Below, one piece after another: positions 24,393-33,914 of a DNA stretch of 64,000 nt. The stretch is from contig CAVVIK010000005.1 of the NCBI GenBank assembly GCA_963748315.1, positions 496,001-560,000 on the forward strand. Reading direction: 5' to 3'. Numbering within the stretch: position 1 is the first letter of the stretch; the number at the start of each line of letters is the position of its first letter. A model generated the notes under the pieces. That model was not told the DNA's origin. It ran no database searches and saw nothing but the letters and a program-made list of their open reading frames with translations. The position numbers and the translations under genes were made by a program. The DNA is from DASPHG01 sp963748315 (GTDB lineage Bacteria > Actinomycetota > Thermoleophilia > Solirubrobacterales > Thermoleophilaceae).

Positions 24393-26821
24393 TCAGGCTG
24401 CAACAGCCGCGGCAGGAGCGCCCAGCGCAGCGGCGGCGGCCTCCAGCGCCGCAACCTGGCCGCGATATGCGATCGAGCGCTCGAGCTCTGTCGGCTGGGC
24501 GTCGGCCACCCGAACGGTCCCCTGCTCCAGGTGCACGAGCCCGAGCTCGAGCAGCACGCAGAGCGCGAGCGCGCACTCTGCGCGCGGCGCAGCGGAGTCG
24601 AGCGCCGGCTCGAGGTCATCGAGCTCGGCCGGGCCGGCATCGCGCAGCGCGCGATACACGGCCGCCACGGAAGCGCGGATGTCCCTGCGTGCCTCGATCG
24701 AGGCGCGCGCAACCGCCTCCTCCCCCGGGCCCCACGCGCAGTGTGCGAGCCCCGTGCCCGGAATGCCGCGGACGAACGTCAGGGCGTCCTCCACGGGCGG
24801 CGGGTCGAGCGCGAAGACGTGCGCGTACGCGGTCGCGAGCGACGGCATCAGCGAAAGGAGCTCCCAGGAAGCGATCGCCGCGCGCCCGCGCAGGAGGCCC
24901 GCGAGCGTCGAGTCGAGCCCGCGCCGCCAGCGCTGCGGCTCATTGCACGCGATCAGCACGTCGTCACCGCTTGCGAGCAGGTCGCCGAGGACGCCCGCGA
25001 TCCCCTCCCCGCGCCGATCGCACATCCTTCGCGCCGCGGGCTCGGGAGAGGCGGGAGTGGGTTGCGCCAGCCGAAGCTCGAGATGCTCGCGCAGACCAAG
25101 CGCGTCGTCGAGCACATCGAACGCGCCCGAACGCGGCTCGCAGAGCGCGCGCAGCACGAGCCGCGGCTCGACCGTGCCATTCCATTCGTTGCGCTCGAGG
25201 CGCACGGCGACGTCGCGCGGCTCGCCGGCGCACTCGCCCAGCGAGCGCGCACTGGTCCGGAACGCGACCGCGCTCGCGCGGGCGCCACCGCTCGCGACCG
25301 TGAAGCGCGCGTGCTGGCCCTCCTCGCCCATTGCCCTGGGGTGCTCGATCCGCGCCGCGGGTATGAGCAGCGTCGGCGTCGGGTTGCGGTGGCCGAACGG
25401 CCCCAGCCGTTCCAGCTCCTCGGCGAGGTCGAGCCCGAGAGACGCGCCCGGGGCCAGCGCGTCGACGCGCTGGACCGGGCGCAGGTCGTGCGGAGTCAGC
25501 GTCTGCGCCGCGTTGCGGACGAAGTCGCGGCGGAACGCGTCGACGGCGTCGGCGGCGATGTCGAACCCGGCGGCCATGCGGTGCCCCCCGTAGCGGCCGA
25601 GGTGGGGCGCGCAGGCGGCCAGGGCGGCATGCAGGTCGAACGCCGAGATGCTGCGCCCCGATCCGCGTCCGTTGCCGTCACCGTCGAGCGCGATCAGGAC
25701 ACACGGCCGACAATGGCGCTCCACCAGCCGCGAGGCGACGATCCCGATCACCCCCGGGTGCCAGTCCTCGCCGGCGAGGACGTAGGCGGGCTCGTGGGCG
25801 TGCGCCGCGAGCTCGGCCTCGGCGGCGAAGGTGATCCGCATCTCGGTGTCCTGGCGTTCCCTGTTCAGCAGGTCGAGCTCGCCGGCGATCTCGCCGGCAC
25901 GCGCGTCGTCGGGAGTCAGGAGGAGCTCGAGCGCGGCGTCGGGGCGCCGCATCCGCCCGGCCGCGTTGATGCGCGGGCCGAGGCGGAACCCGAGCCCGCC
26001 CGCGTCGAGCGCGCCGCGGGTCGCACGAGGCGACCTTCATCAGCGCGCGCAGGCCCGGTTTGCGTGTGCGCGCGATCGCCTGCACTCCCTCGCGGACGAT
26101 GCGGCGGTTCTCGCCGACCAGCGGCACGACGTCGCAGACCGTCGCGAGCGCGACGAGGTCGAGATCCTCCTCGGCCTGCTGCGGGTCGGCACCGGCTGCG
26201 GCGGCCAGCGCCTCCGCGAGCTTGTACGCCACGCCGGCGGCGCACAGGTCGGCGAACGGGTAGCCGCCGAGCGCCGGGTGCACGATCGTGCAGTCCGGCA
26301 ACGCCTCGCCCGGACGGTGGTGGTCGGTGACGACGACCTCGACGCCGAGCGCGCGCGCGTGCGCGACCTCCTCCACCGCCGTGATGCCGCAGTCAACCGT
26401 CACGAGCAGGTCGGTGCCCGCCGCCGCCTGGCGCTCGACGCCCGCGATCGAAAGGCCGTAGCCGTCCTCGAAGCGACTCGGCAGCTCGCACACCGGGGAC
26501 TGCGCCCAGGCGCTCGAGCGCCCGCGCCAGGATTGCCGTGGAGCAGACGCCGTCCACGTCGTAGTCGCCGTGGATGACGATCCGCGAGCCGCGCGCGACA
26601 TGCCGCATCAGGATCTCGACCGCGGCCGGCAGCCCGGGCATCAGAGCCGGGTCGTGGCGGTCGGTCGCGGCCAGGAAGAGGCGCGCGGACTCGGGGGTGT
26701 CGTGTCCGCGCCTGACGAGGATCGACGCCGTGACGGGATGAAGCCCGAGCTCCCCCGCTAGAGAATGCGCAGCGGCGACCGGGTACGGGTCACAGCTCCA
26801 GTGCGCGGAGGGCTCGGGCAT
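24393..26821 (-). pseudogene. recJ: Single-strand exonuclease RecJ, two frame breaks (near 26490 and 26020)
   Basis: RecJ (DHH/DHHA1 5'-3' ssDNA exonuclease for repair and recombination) in three frames. Segment 1 from ATG 26821 has GDYDVDGVCSTAIL (motif I). Segment 2, from about 26490, has VTVDCGITAVEEV and VVTDHHRPGEALPD (DHH). Segment 3, from about 26020, has GLGFRLGPRINAAGR, GIVASRLVE, GRSISAFDLHAAL and the DHHA1 motif GRYGGHRMAAGF, then an OB-like domain and a C-terminal extension to 24393. Removing one base at each break gives a continuous ~807-residue protein with all metal ligands. An intact enzyme would be expected, so sequence error is likely, but as written the gene is not translatable in one piece. 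Confidence 0.8.
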
Positions 26822-26860
26822 GTACCCGATGGTCGCCCCGGACCCGGATGGAATGCAGGT

Positions 26861-27133
26861 CTAGATGTAGCCCGCGCGGGCGTCGAGGCGCCTGCCGTAC
26901 ACCCACGAGATGCCCAGGGCGATCAGCGCCCCCGGAACGGCGATCACGGCCTGGACGAGATCCGTGTCGTTGCGACCCGGGACGGTCAGGCCGTTGGCGA
27001 TGAAGCCGAACAGCACGGCGCCGACGATCGCGACCACGAACGCACCCACAATCCCGCCCCAGAAGCGGTCCGGCACGAACACCATGAAGTGCCAGATCGC
27101 GATTCCCATCATCACCCATACGAGCATGCTCAT
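26861..27133 (-). CDS. Small three-span membrane protein
   Basis: A 90-residue hydrophobic protein: helix 1 MLVWVMMGIAIWHFMVFV, helix 2 WGGIVGAFVVAIVGAVLFGF, a polar turn PGRNDTD, helix 3 VIAVPGALIALGISWVYG, and a short basic tail. The glycine pattern of helix 2 recalls GlsB/YeaQ-type proteins, but I do not assign it firmly. It begins 3 bases after the secDF stop and precedes recJ, in one operon. ATG 27133 is used; ATG 27127 and 27112 are possible. Confidence 0.65.
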   Translation of the reverse strand: MSMLVWVMMGIAIWHFMVFVPDRFWGGIVGAFVVAIVGAVLFGFIANGLTVPGRNDTDLVQAVIAVPGALIALGISWVYGRRLDARAGYI

Positions 27134-27136
27134 CGG

Positions 27137-30100
27137 CTAGCGCCTCCCGTGTTTCTTGCGTTGACGCTGGCGCTTCGGCTTCGGCTTCGGCGGTGGAGGC
27201 GGTCGGTCCCCGGCGCCGTCCGCGCCGTCAGTGGCCTTGGGCGGCTCGGGCGCCGGCGTAGCCGGAGGCGGCTCCGGCTCCGCGACCGCCGGTGGCTTCG
27301 GCGGCGCGGTCTCCGGCGGCTTCGGCGGCGCGGTCGCGGTCGTCGTTCCGCCGCCGGCCCGCGAGACGCGCTGGCGCCGCCGGACCGGACGCTTGCGCGC
27401 CGTGGCGGGCGCGGCACCGTCGCCGGGCTCCTGGTCGGCGATCGCGCCCGTCGCGAACGCGGGCACGAGGCCGCCGTGCTCCTCCATAACCAGCTTGCGG
27501 CGGCGGCGGTAGACCGGCTCGCGCTCCTTCCACTCGGCCAGCACAGGGGATGCGATGAAGATCGACGAGTACGCACCCGATGCGATTCCGACGAGCAGCG
27601 CGAACGCGAAGTCGCGCAGCGTCTCGCCGCCGAACAGCATCAGGGCCGTAACCGGCAGAAGGGTGCAGAGGCTGGTGGCCAGGGACCGCGTCAGGACCTC
27701 CGCCATCGAGCGGTTGACGATCTGCGTGAACGCGGCCCGCGGCATGCGCGGCACGTTCTCGCGTATTCGGTCGAACACGATGATGGTGTCGTAGAGCGAG
27801 TAACCCAAGATGGTCAGAAGCGCCGCGACCGTCGACGTCGTCACCTCCCGGTCGGCCAGGGCGTAAACGCCCGCTGTGATCAGGATGTCGTGGAACAGCG
27901 CGATCAGCACCGGCACCGAGTACTTGAACTCGAACCTGAGACCGATGTAGATCGAGATCAGGATCAGTGACGCGATCACCGCGATGATCGCCGTGCGCGC
28001 GATCTGCTCGCCGAACGTAGGGCCGATCGAGCTCGACGAGAAGTCGGCCTGGCTCACGCCGAGCGCCTCGTCGAGCGAGTTGCGCACGCTCGTGACCTCC
28101 TCCGGCTCGAGCGTGTCGGTGGAGATCTGGAAGACCTGGTCGCCCAGCTCGGGCTCCTCGACCTCCTGGACCTCCGCGTCCTGCAGGTCGCTCGGCAGCG
28201 CGTCGCGCACGTCCTCGGTGCTCGCGTCCTGCTCGATCGGCGTCTTGATCCGCGTGCCGGACTCGAAGTCGATGCCGAAGTTGAGCCCGTTGCCTGCGAT
28301 CGCCAGCGCCCCGATCAGCAGGATCACGCCGGACATCGAGAAGAAGTACTTCGACTTGCCCATGAAGTCGAACGTCCATGGGCGGCCCTCGCCCTGGGCG
28401 CCGAGCGCGAAGCGCGAGTTGAGCAGCCGCGACCGGCTGAGCGAGCCCATCAGCGCGGACGTGAACAGCACGGCGGTGAACATCGACGTGAGCGTGCCGA
28501 CGCCGAGCGTGAACGCGAACCCCTTGATGCCGGCGGTCGCGAGCATGAAGAGGATGAACGCGACGCCGATGATCACCACGTTCGCGTCGATGATCGTGCG
28601 CAGGGCCTTCGTGTAGCCGGCGGAGATGGCCGCCGGGATCGAGCGTCCGGCGCGCACCTCTTCCTTGACGCGTTCGAATACGACGATGTTCGCGTCGGCC
28701 GCGACGCCCAGCGTGAGGATCAGTCCCGCGATGCCCGGCAGCGTCAGCGTGATCGGGATCAGCTTGACGAGCGCGAACAAGAGCACCGCGTAGACGATCA
28801 GCGCGACGCACGCGAGTGCGCCGAGCACCCGGTAGAAGAGGAGCAGGAACAGCAGCGTCAGTGCGAGGCCGACGGCGCCCGCGACCAGGCCTTCGTTCAG
28901 CGCCTGCTTGCCGAGCGTGGCCGAGACCTGCGTCTTCGAGATCAGCTTCAGGTTGATCGGAAGCGCGCCGATGCGCAGGCTCTCGGCGAGGTCCTGGGTG
29001 TCCTGGAGGCTGCCGATCCCGTTGATCTGGGCGCCGGTGCGGCCGTCGATCCCCTCGGGGTTCTCCTCGAAGTCGATCGTCGCGAGGGAGACGATCTGGT
29101 TGTCGAGCGAGATCGCGAACCGCTGGAACGCGGTGTCCGCCGGCTGCCCGGGCGCCCTGATCTGGCTGGCCCCCCGCTCGGCGATCCGCTTCGTGACGTT
29201 CGCGAACCGCTTGCGGCCGTCGTCGGTGAACTCCATCGTGACGATCGGCTCCTGCGTGTTCGGGTCGAAGTTCTGCTCGGGGTTCGTGATGTCGGACCCC
29301 GACAGCTCCGAGTCGTCCTCGAGCACGTAATAGAACTGCGGCGACTCCGGCCCCAGGTCCTGGGTGCTCTCCTCGTCCTCGAGCACGACGATGCCCTGGG
29401 GGACCTTGATGACGATGGACCCCGGCGGCGGGCCCACGCTTCCCAGCTTGCGCAGCTCGGTCGCGCACTCCGTCCCCTTGGTCGGCTCGCGCTTCGCGGG
29501 CGGCTTCCCGGACACCGGCAGGTCCTCCTCGAACTCCTGGAGCAGCTCGTCGCAGGCCGTGTCGGGACCCGCGAGCAGGTTGTGCGCGGGGTCGAAGAGG
29601 TAGTAGCGATCGGCCGCCGTGTCGTTCTCGCGGTCGGCCTGCTCCTTCGTCAGGTCGTCGGGCGCGTCCGGCGGGATGTCGGTCTCCTCCGCCTGCGGCT
29701 GCCCCTTGGACGCGCGCTTGACGGCGTCGTACAGGCCGTTGATGCGCCCGGACGGATTCGCGTCACCGGAGCCCGGCTCGCCGTTCGGCCCGATGACGTT
29801 GGGCTCCCAGTCGTAGAACTGGAGCTGCGCCGTGGTGCCGACCTGCTCCTCGGCGCGGTCCGCGTTCTGCACGTCGGGGAGCCCGATCGAGATCTGGTCG
29901 TTGCCGGCCTTCTGGATCTCGGGCTCCGAGACGCCGAGGGCGTCGGTGCGCTTGCGGATCGTCTCGATCGCGTCGTCGATCGCCTGCGGCGTGACCGTCG
30001 GCACCTGCGGTGTCGGGCGGCCCTCGTAGATCAGCTCGACGCCGCCCTTCAGGTCGAGGCCGAGCCGCGTCTTCTTCTCGGCGGGGCTGCCCGGGATGAT

Positions 30101-30172
30101 CAGGAGCAGCGCCAGCACGAGCAGCCCGAGGACGGCCGCGAGGATGGCGAGGTTTCTACGTCTGCTTGTCAC
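27137..30172 (-). CDS. secDF: SecDF fusion protein translocase subunit
   Basis: A 1011-residue fusion of SecD and SecF, the proton-driven membrane complex that helps pull secreted proteins through SecYEG. SecD part: first helix ~residues 8-26, large outer P1 domain, membrane helices ~440-600 with the conserved GVAADANIVVFERVKEE (~487). The SecF part starts near residue 595, with NFGIDFESGTRI (~630) and its own six helices. The P1 domain has an acidic insert (~residues 130-250). After the last helix there is a ~95-residue Pro/Ala and Arg/Lys-rich tail ending KRQRQRKKHGRR. It starts inside the stop of the zinc-ribbon/PAS gene and sits between ruvCAB and rel as in other actinobacteria. Confidence 0.92.
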   Translation of the reverse strand: MTSRRRNLAILAAVLGLLVLALLLIIPGSPAEKKTRLGLDLKGGVELIYEGRPTPQVPTVTPQAIDDAIETIRKRTDALGVSEPEIQKAGNDQISIGLPDVQNADRAEEQVGTTAQLQFYDWEPNVIGPNGEPGSGDANPSGRINGLYDAVKRASKGQPQAEETDIPPDAPDDLTKEQADRENDTAADRYYLFDPAHNLLAGPDTACDELLQEFEEDLPVSGKPPAKREPTKGTECATELRKLGSVGPPPGSIVIKVPQGIVVLEDEESTQDLGPESPQFYYVLEDDSELSGSDITNPEQNFDPNTQEPIVTMEFTDDGRKRFANVTKRIAERGASQIRAPGQPADTAFQRFAISLDNQIVSLATIDFEENPEGIDGRTGAQINGIGSLQDTQDLAESLRIGALPINLKLISKTQVSATLGKQALNEGLVAGAVGLALTLLFLLLFYRVLGALACVALIVYAVLLFALVKLIPITLTLPGIAGLILTLGVAADANIVVFERVKEEVRAGRSIPAAISAGYTKALRTIIDANVVIIGVAFILFMLATAGIKGFAFTLGVGTLTSMFTAVLFTSALMGSLSRSRLLNSRFALGAQGEGRPWTFDFMGKSKYFFSMSGVILLIGALAIAGNGLNFGIDFESGTRIKTPIEQDASTEDVRDALPSDLQDAEVQEVEEPELGDQVFQISTDTLEPEEVTSVRNSLDEALGVSQADFSSSSIGPTFGEQIARTAIIAVIASLILISIYIGLRFEFKYSVPVLIALFHDILITAGVYALADREVTTSTVAALLTILGYSLYDTIIVFDRIRENVPRMPRAAFTQIVNRSMAEVLTRSLATSLCTLLPVTALMLFGGETLRDFAFALLVGIASGAYSSIFIASPVLAEWKEREPVYRRRRKLVMEEHGGLVPAFATGAIADQEPGDGAAPATARKRPVRRRQRVSRAGGGTTTATAPPKPPETAPPKPPAVAEPEPPPATPAPEPPKATDGADGAGDRPPPPPKPKPKRQRQRKKHGRR

Positions 30173-30612
30173 TTCGGTGTCAGCACGACGAGCAGGCCGC
30201 CGTCGTCGTCGTAGGCGGGGAAGATGTCCGCCTTCGCCGGCTCGGGCCTGTCACCTTCCGCGTGCACCACCACCGGCTTGTCCAGGACCCGCACCCCCCA
30301 CTCCAGCGCGGTCCCGATGTGGTCCTTGTCCTCCTCGAACTCGAGCCCCAGGACGTCGGTGACGTCGCGGCCGATCACGTCCTCGTTGCCGAGCCCGGTC
30401 AGCTCGCGGCTGCCGCGTCCCGCGCCGATCACGCGCGCGTCCTGGTCGAGGATGAAGAAGGCTGCGTTGGGCGCCGGGTAGTAGTCGTCGAGCAGCTCGA
30501 ACAGGAAGCCGAAGCCGCATTTCTCACACCCCTTCGCCCGGGTGCTGAACCCGGCGGTGCGGTCGCGCGACTCGCTGCGCGCCCCGCAGTTGGGGCAGAT
30601 GAAATTCGGCAT
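30169..30612 (-). CDS. Zinc-ribbon plus PAS-like domain protein
   Basis: A 147-residue cytoplasmic protein. The N-terminus is a zinc ribbon (FICPNCGARSE, then GCEKCGFGF: CxxC...CxxC within residues 5-35). Residues ~45-140 read as a PAS fold (AAFFILDQDARVIGAGRGSR, DVIGRDVTDVLGL, and a final PAYDDDGGLLVVLTPK strand). This pairing suggests a small sensor or adaptor, perhaps binding RNA or protein through the ribbon; no catalytic residues are seen. It overlaps secDF by 4 bases and has its own TAGCCT promoter inside the ruvB stop region. Confidence 0.75.
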   Translation of the reverse strand: MPNFICPNCGARSESRDRTAGFSTRAKGCEKCGFGFLFELLDDYYPAPNAAFFILDQDARVIGAGRGSRELTGLGNEDVIGRDVTDVLGLEFEEDKDHIGTALEWGVRVLDKPVVVHAEGDRPEPAKADIFPAYDDDGGLLVVLTPK

Positions 30613-30621
30613 CGCGGCCGT

Positions 30622-30627
30622 AGGCTA
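30622..30627 (-). promoter_or_regulatory. -10 element TAGCCT whose TAG is also the ruvB stop codon
   Basis: On the - strand TAGCCT is 9 bases before ATG 30612. The stop codon of ruvB (30627-30625) is the TAG of the hexamer. It gives the PAS gene and secDF a promoter independent of ruvCAB. Confidence 0.4.
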
Positions 30628-31671
30628 GAACAGCGACGGCTCGTGGCCGCGCGGGGCCGCGACCCCGAGGTGCTCGAAGGCGGCCGCGGTGGCAACCCGG
30701 CCGCGCGGAGTCCGCTTGATGAGGCCCTGCTGGAGGAGGTACGGCTCGTAGACGTCCTCGAGCGTGTCGGGCTCCTCGGAGACCGCCACGGCCAGGGTCG
30801 AGAGGCCGACAGGACCACCCCCGAACTTCTCGCAGATCGCGCGCAGGATCTCGCGGTCGAGCCGGTCGAGCCCCGCGGCGTCCACCTCGAGCAGGTCGAG
30901 CGCCTCGCCCGCCACGCGCTCGTCGACGCGGCCCGCGCCGCGCACCTCCGCGAAGTCGCGCACGCGCTTCAGGAGCCGGTTGGCGACGCGCGGCGTGCCG
31001 CGCGAGCGGCTCGCGATCGCGCGCGCTCCCGCCCGGTCCACGTCGACGCCGAGAATCCCGGCCGAGCGCTCGACGATGTCGGCGAGGTTGTCGGGCCCGT
31101 AGAGGTCGAGCCTGTGGGTCACGCCGAAGCGATCGCGCAGCGGGGTCGTGAGGAGGCCGGTGCGCGTGGTCGCGCCGATCAGGGTGAACTGCGGCAGGTC
31201 GAGCGTCACGACGCGCGCCCCCGCGCCCTGCCCGACCGTGATCGGCAGCTTCCGGTCCTCCATCGCCGGGTAGAAGGTCTCCTCGACCGCGCGCGGCAGG
31301 CGGTGGATCTCGTCGACGAAGAACACGGCGCGCGGCTCGAGCGCGGTGAGGAACGCGGCGACGTCGCCCTTGCGCTCGAGCGCAGGACCGGCGGTCTGGA
31401 CGAACGGGACGTCGAGCTCGTTCGCCACGATCTGCGCGAGCGAGGTCTTGCCCAGGCCCGGAGGCCCGGCCAGCAGGACATGGTCGAGCGCCTCGCCGCG
31501 GCCTCGCGCGGCCTCGATGAAGACGGCGAGCTGCTCCTTCACGGCGCGCTGGCCGACGAAGTCGCCGAGCACGCGCGGGCGCAGCGTCCGGTCGAGCTCC
31601 TCCTCCGGGCCCGCCGCCACCGCGGCCTGGAGCCGCTCGACGCCCGGCGTGCGGATCCCACCCTCGCTCAT
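30625..31671 (-). CDS. ruvB: Holliday junction branch migration ATPase RuvB
   Basis: A 348-residue AAA+ motor that drives branch migration with RuvA. Visible: LRPRVLGDFVGQRAVKEQL (N-terminal signature), Walker A LLAGPPGLGKTSLAQIV (~residue 58), Walker B AVFFVDEIHRLPRAVEE (~residue 110), sensor I LIGATTRTGLLTTPLRDRFG (~residue 160, with arginine finger region) and the C-terminal winged helix (KFGGGPVGLSTLAVAV). ATG 31671 overlaps the ruvA stop (ATGA). Confidence 0.95.
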   Translation of the reverse strand: MSEGGIRTPGVERLQAAVAAGPEEELDRTLRPRVLGDFVGQRAVKEQLAVFIEAARGRGEALDHVLLAGPPGLGKTSLAQIVANELDVPFVQTAGPALERKGDVAAFLTALEPRAVFFVDEIHRLPRAVEETFYPAMEDRKLPITVGQGAGARVVTLDLPQFTLIGATTRTGLLTTPLRDRFGVTHRLDLYGPDNLADIVERSAGILGVDVDRAGARAIASRSRGTPRVANRLLKRVRDFAEVRGAGRVDERVAGEALDLLEVDAAGLDRLDREILRAICEKFGGGPVGLSTLAVAVSEEPDTLEDVYEPYLLQQGLIKRTPRGRVATAAAFEHLGVAAPRGHEPSLF

Positions 31672-32240
31672 CGCGCCGCCTTCAGCGCAGCCGCGATCAG
31701 CTCCTCCGCCGACTCCCCGTCGGCGGCGTCGAGCAACGAGTCGGCCTCCTGCACATTGAAGCCGAGGCTCTCGAGCCCCTGGCGGGCGAGCACGCGCGGG
31801 TCGTCGGACTTGGTGATGACGATGTCGTCGCTGACGCGGCCGGCGACCTTCTCGCGCAGCTCGACGATGATGCGATCGGCCGTCCGCTTGCCGATGCCCG
31901 GCACCGCCTGGAACCGGGCTGCATCGCCGGTCGCGATCGCGTTCAGGAGCTCGCGCGGCTTGCCGCCCGACAGGACAGCGAGCGCCACCTTCGGCCCGAC
32001 ACCCTGGACGGCGATCAGCATGAGGAACAGCTCGCGCTCCTCCTCGGAGGCGAAGCCGTACAGGTGCATCGCGTCGTCGCGCATCACGAGGTGCGTGTGG
32101 AGCAGGACGTCCTTGCCCGCACGCGGCACTGCGCGCAGCGTCTCGGCCGAGACCGCGACGCGATACCCGACGCCCGCGCACTCGACGACGACGTGGTCCG
32201 TCTTGCGCGCGGTGACCGGCCCGCGGACCGAGGCGATCAC
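31668..32240 (-). CDS. ruvA: Holliday junction DNA helicase subunit RuvA
   Basis: A 190-residue junction-binding protein. The N-terminal OB domain begins VIASVRGPVTARKTDHVVVE. Tandem helix-hairpin-helix motifs follow: VQGVGPKVALAVLSG (~residue 75) and VPGIGKRTADRIIVELREKV (~residue 112). A short C-terminal RuvB-binding domain (ALESLGFNVQEAD-like, ~150-190) ends the protein. GTG 32240 is the start because it overlaps the ruvC stop (GTGA) and matches homologue length. Confidence 0.94.
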   Translation of the reverse strand: MIASVRGPVTARKTDHVVVECAGVGYRVAVSAETLRAVPRAGKDVLLHTHLVMRDDAMHLYGFASEEERELFLMLIAVQGVGPKVALAVLSGGKPRELLNAIATGDAARFQAVPGIGKRTADRIIVELREKVAGRVSDDIVITKSDDPRVLARQGLESLGFNVQEADSLLDAADGESAEELIAAALKAAR

Positions 32241-32728
32241 GCGAGCGCCGCCTTCAGGCCGGCGCCGTTGGCGTGACAGATCGCGACGGCGAGCGCGTCG
32301 GCGGCATGGTCGTCCTTGGGCGGCTCGGGCAGGCTCAGGAGCGCGCCGACCATGCGCTGCACCTGGCTCTTGTCGGCGCCGCCCGATCCGCACACGGCCT
32401 GCTTGACGGCCTGGGGTGTGTACGAGAAGCACGGGATCCCCGCCATGCCGGCCGACAGCAGCACCGCTCCGCGCGCCTGGCCCACGGCGAATGCGGTGCG
32501 TGCGTTCTGGCCGAAGAAGAGGTCCTCGACCGCAAGCGCGGTCGGCTCGTAGCGAGCGATCAGGTCACAGACGCGCGCATGGATCCGGGCGAGGCGGCGT
32601 TCCAGCGCCTCGTCGGGGCCTGTCCCGATCACGCCGCCGTCGAGCGCCGCGAGCTCTTGCCCGCGCGAGAGAACCACCCCATAGCCGGTATGGGCGGTAC
32701 CGGGATCGATGCCGAGGACGACCACCAT
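32237..32728 (-). CDS. ruvC: Holliday junction resolvase RuvC
   Basis: A 163-residue endonuclease that cuts Holliday junctions. The acidic catalytic residues are visible: VLGIDPGTAHTGYG (Asp near residue 7), ALAVEDLFFGQNARTAF (Glu ~67), and PPKDDHAADALAVAICH (Asp pair ~140). ATG 32728 is used; the ruvC-ruvA-ruvB order with GTGA and ATGA overlaps is the standard actinobacterial operon. The divergent class III cyclase starts 52 bases away. Confidence 0.94.
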   Translation of the reverse strand: MVVVLGIDPGTAHTGYGVVLSRGQELAALDGGVIGTGPDEALERRLARIHARVCDLIARYEPTALAVEDLFFGQNARTAFAVGQARGAVLLSAGMAGIPCFSYTPQAVKQAVCGSGGADKSQVQRMVGALLSLPEPPKDDHAADALAVAICHANGAGLKAALA

Positions 32729-32768
32729 TCCTGTGATTCTGCGCGGGCAGGCGGACGCCTCTAAGAAG

Positions 32769-32774
32769 TACCGT
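32769..32774 (+). promoter_or_regulatory. -10 element TACCGT, leaderless-type start
   Basis: TACCGT lies 6 bases before ATG 32781 of the cyclase gene, the same hexamer as before the HIT gene at 16724. Confidence 0.4.
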
Positions 32775-32780
32775 CCGCGC

Positions 32781-33899
32781 ATGGCCGAACCCGACTGGAT
32801 GGCCGAAGGCCTGCTGGAAGGGCTCGACGGCAAGGACCGGGAAGCCCGGATCGCGATTCTGCGCGAGCTGCATGCGGACGGCGTCCCGCTCGACGAGCTG
32901 CGCGCAGCCGTCGACGAGGGGCGGCTGATGTTCCTGCCGGTTGAGCGCGCGCTGCGTGAGGAGCCGCGCTACAGCGCGCGGGAGATCGCCGAGCAGAGCG
33001 GGATCGAGTACGAGCTCCTCACGTCGCAATGGCGAGCGCTGGGCCTGGCGACCACGCCGCCCGACGACGTCGCTTATGGCGAGCGCGATCTCGAGGCGGC
33101 GAAACGGATCAAGCAGTTCCTCGACGCGGGGGTGTCGCCCGACGGCATCGTCGACATGGCGCGCGTCCTGGGCCAGTCGCTAGCCCGTGCGGCGGAGGCT
33201 TCCCGGTTTGTGATGGCGCAGGCTTTCCTCGGCCCCGACTCGACCGAGTACGACGTCGCGCAGCAGGCGCGGCTCGCCCGACCGATGGCGGACCTGATGG
33301 AGTCGACGCTCGCCTACGTCTACGACCTCCAGCTCGTGGATCAGCTACGGCACGAGGTTGCCGACCGGGCGGACATAGCCGCCGGACAGCGTCAGGTCAC
33401 GGTGTGCTTCGCCGACATCGTCGGCTGGACCGAGCTGTCGGAAGAGGCCGAGGACGCGCACATCGGCAGCGTGGCCGACCGCCTCGGCGCGATGGCCACC
33501 GACCTGCTGCGCCCGCCCGCGCGCGTGGTGAAGATGATCGGCGACGCGGCGATGTTCGTCTCGCCGGACACCGGGCCGCTGCTCGACCTCGCGCTCGATC
33601 TCGTCGATGCGGCGCAGGCCGATGAAGAGTTCCCTGAGCTGCGCGCGGGCCTTGCGTCTGGCCTGGCGGTCGGCCGCTGGGGCGACTGGTACGGGCGGCC
33701 AGTGAACCTGGCTAGCAGGGTGTGTTCGCGCGCGCGGCCCGGAAGCGTGCTGGTAACCGAGCCGGTAGCCGACGCTTGCGAGGACGCCGGCTACCGGTTC
33801 TCGGCTGCGGGCCAGAAGCAGCTGAAGGGGATTGGAGCCGTGCCGCTCTGGCGCGTTCGTAAAGCTCAGCCTGATGATCCGCCGCCGCAAGAGCGGTGA
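32781..33899 (+). CDS. Class III adenylate cyclase with N-terminal regulatory domain
   Basis: A 372-residue soluble cyclase making cAMP. The N-terminal ~190 residues are helical and match the autoinhibitory domain of Rv1264-type cyclases (EGLDGKDREARIAILRELH, then MerR-like YSAREIAEQSGIEYELL). The catalytic domain starts at RQVTVCFADIVGWTELSEEA (~residue 202; metal-binding Asp present). The second metal/substrate region is VVKMIGDAAMFVS (~residue 250) and the transition-state pair is in GRPVNLASRV (~residue 308, Asn and Arg present). So it should be active as a homodimer. In Rv1264 the N-terminal domain responds to pH; the signal here is unknown. Confidence 0.87.
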   Translation: MAEPDWMAEGLLEGLDGKDREARIAILRELHADGVPLDELRAAVDEGRLMFLPVERALREEPRYSAREIAEQSGIEYELLTSQWRALGLATTPPDDVAYGERDLEAAKRIKQFLDAGVSPDGIVDMARVLGQSLARAAEASRFVMAQAFLGPDSTEYDVAQQARLARPMADLMESTLAYVYDLQLVDQLRHEVADRADIAAGQRQVTVCFADIVGWTELSEEAEDAHIGSVADRLGAMATDLLRPPARVVKMIGDAAMFVSPDTGPLLDLALDLVDAAQADEEFPELRAGLASGLAVGRWGDWYGRPVNLASRVCSRARPGSVLVTEPVADACEDAGYRFSAAGQKQLKGIGAVPLWRVRKAQPDDPPPQER

Positions 33900-33914
33900 G
33901 CTGGGAAGTCATCG

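Noticed and set aside
30166..32406. Open frame of ~746 codons on the + strand opposite ruvCAB
   Set aside because: Shadow of ruv genes; only antisense composition.
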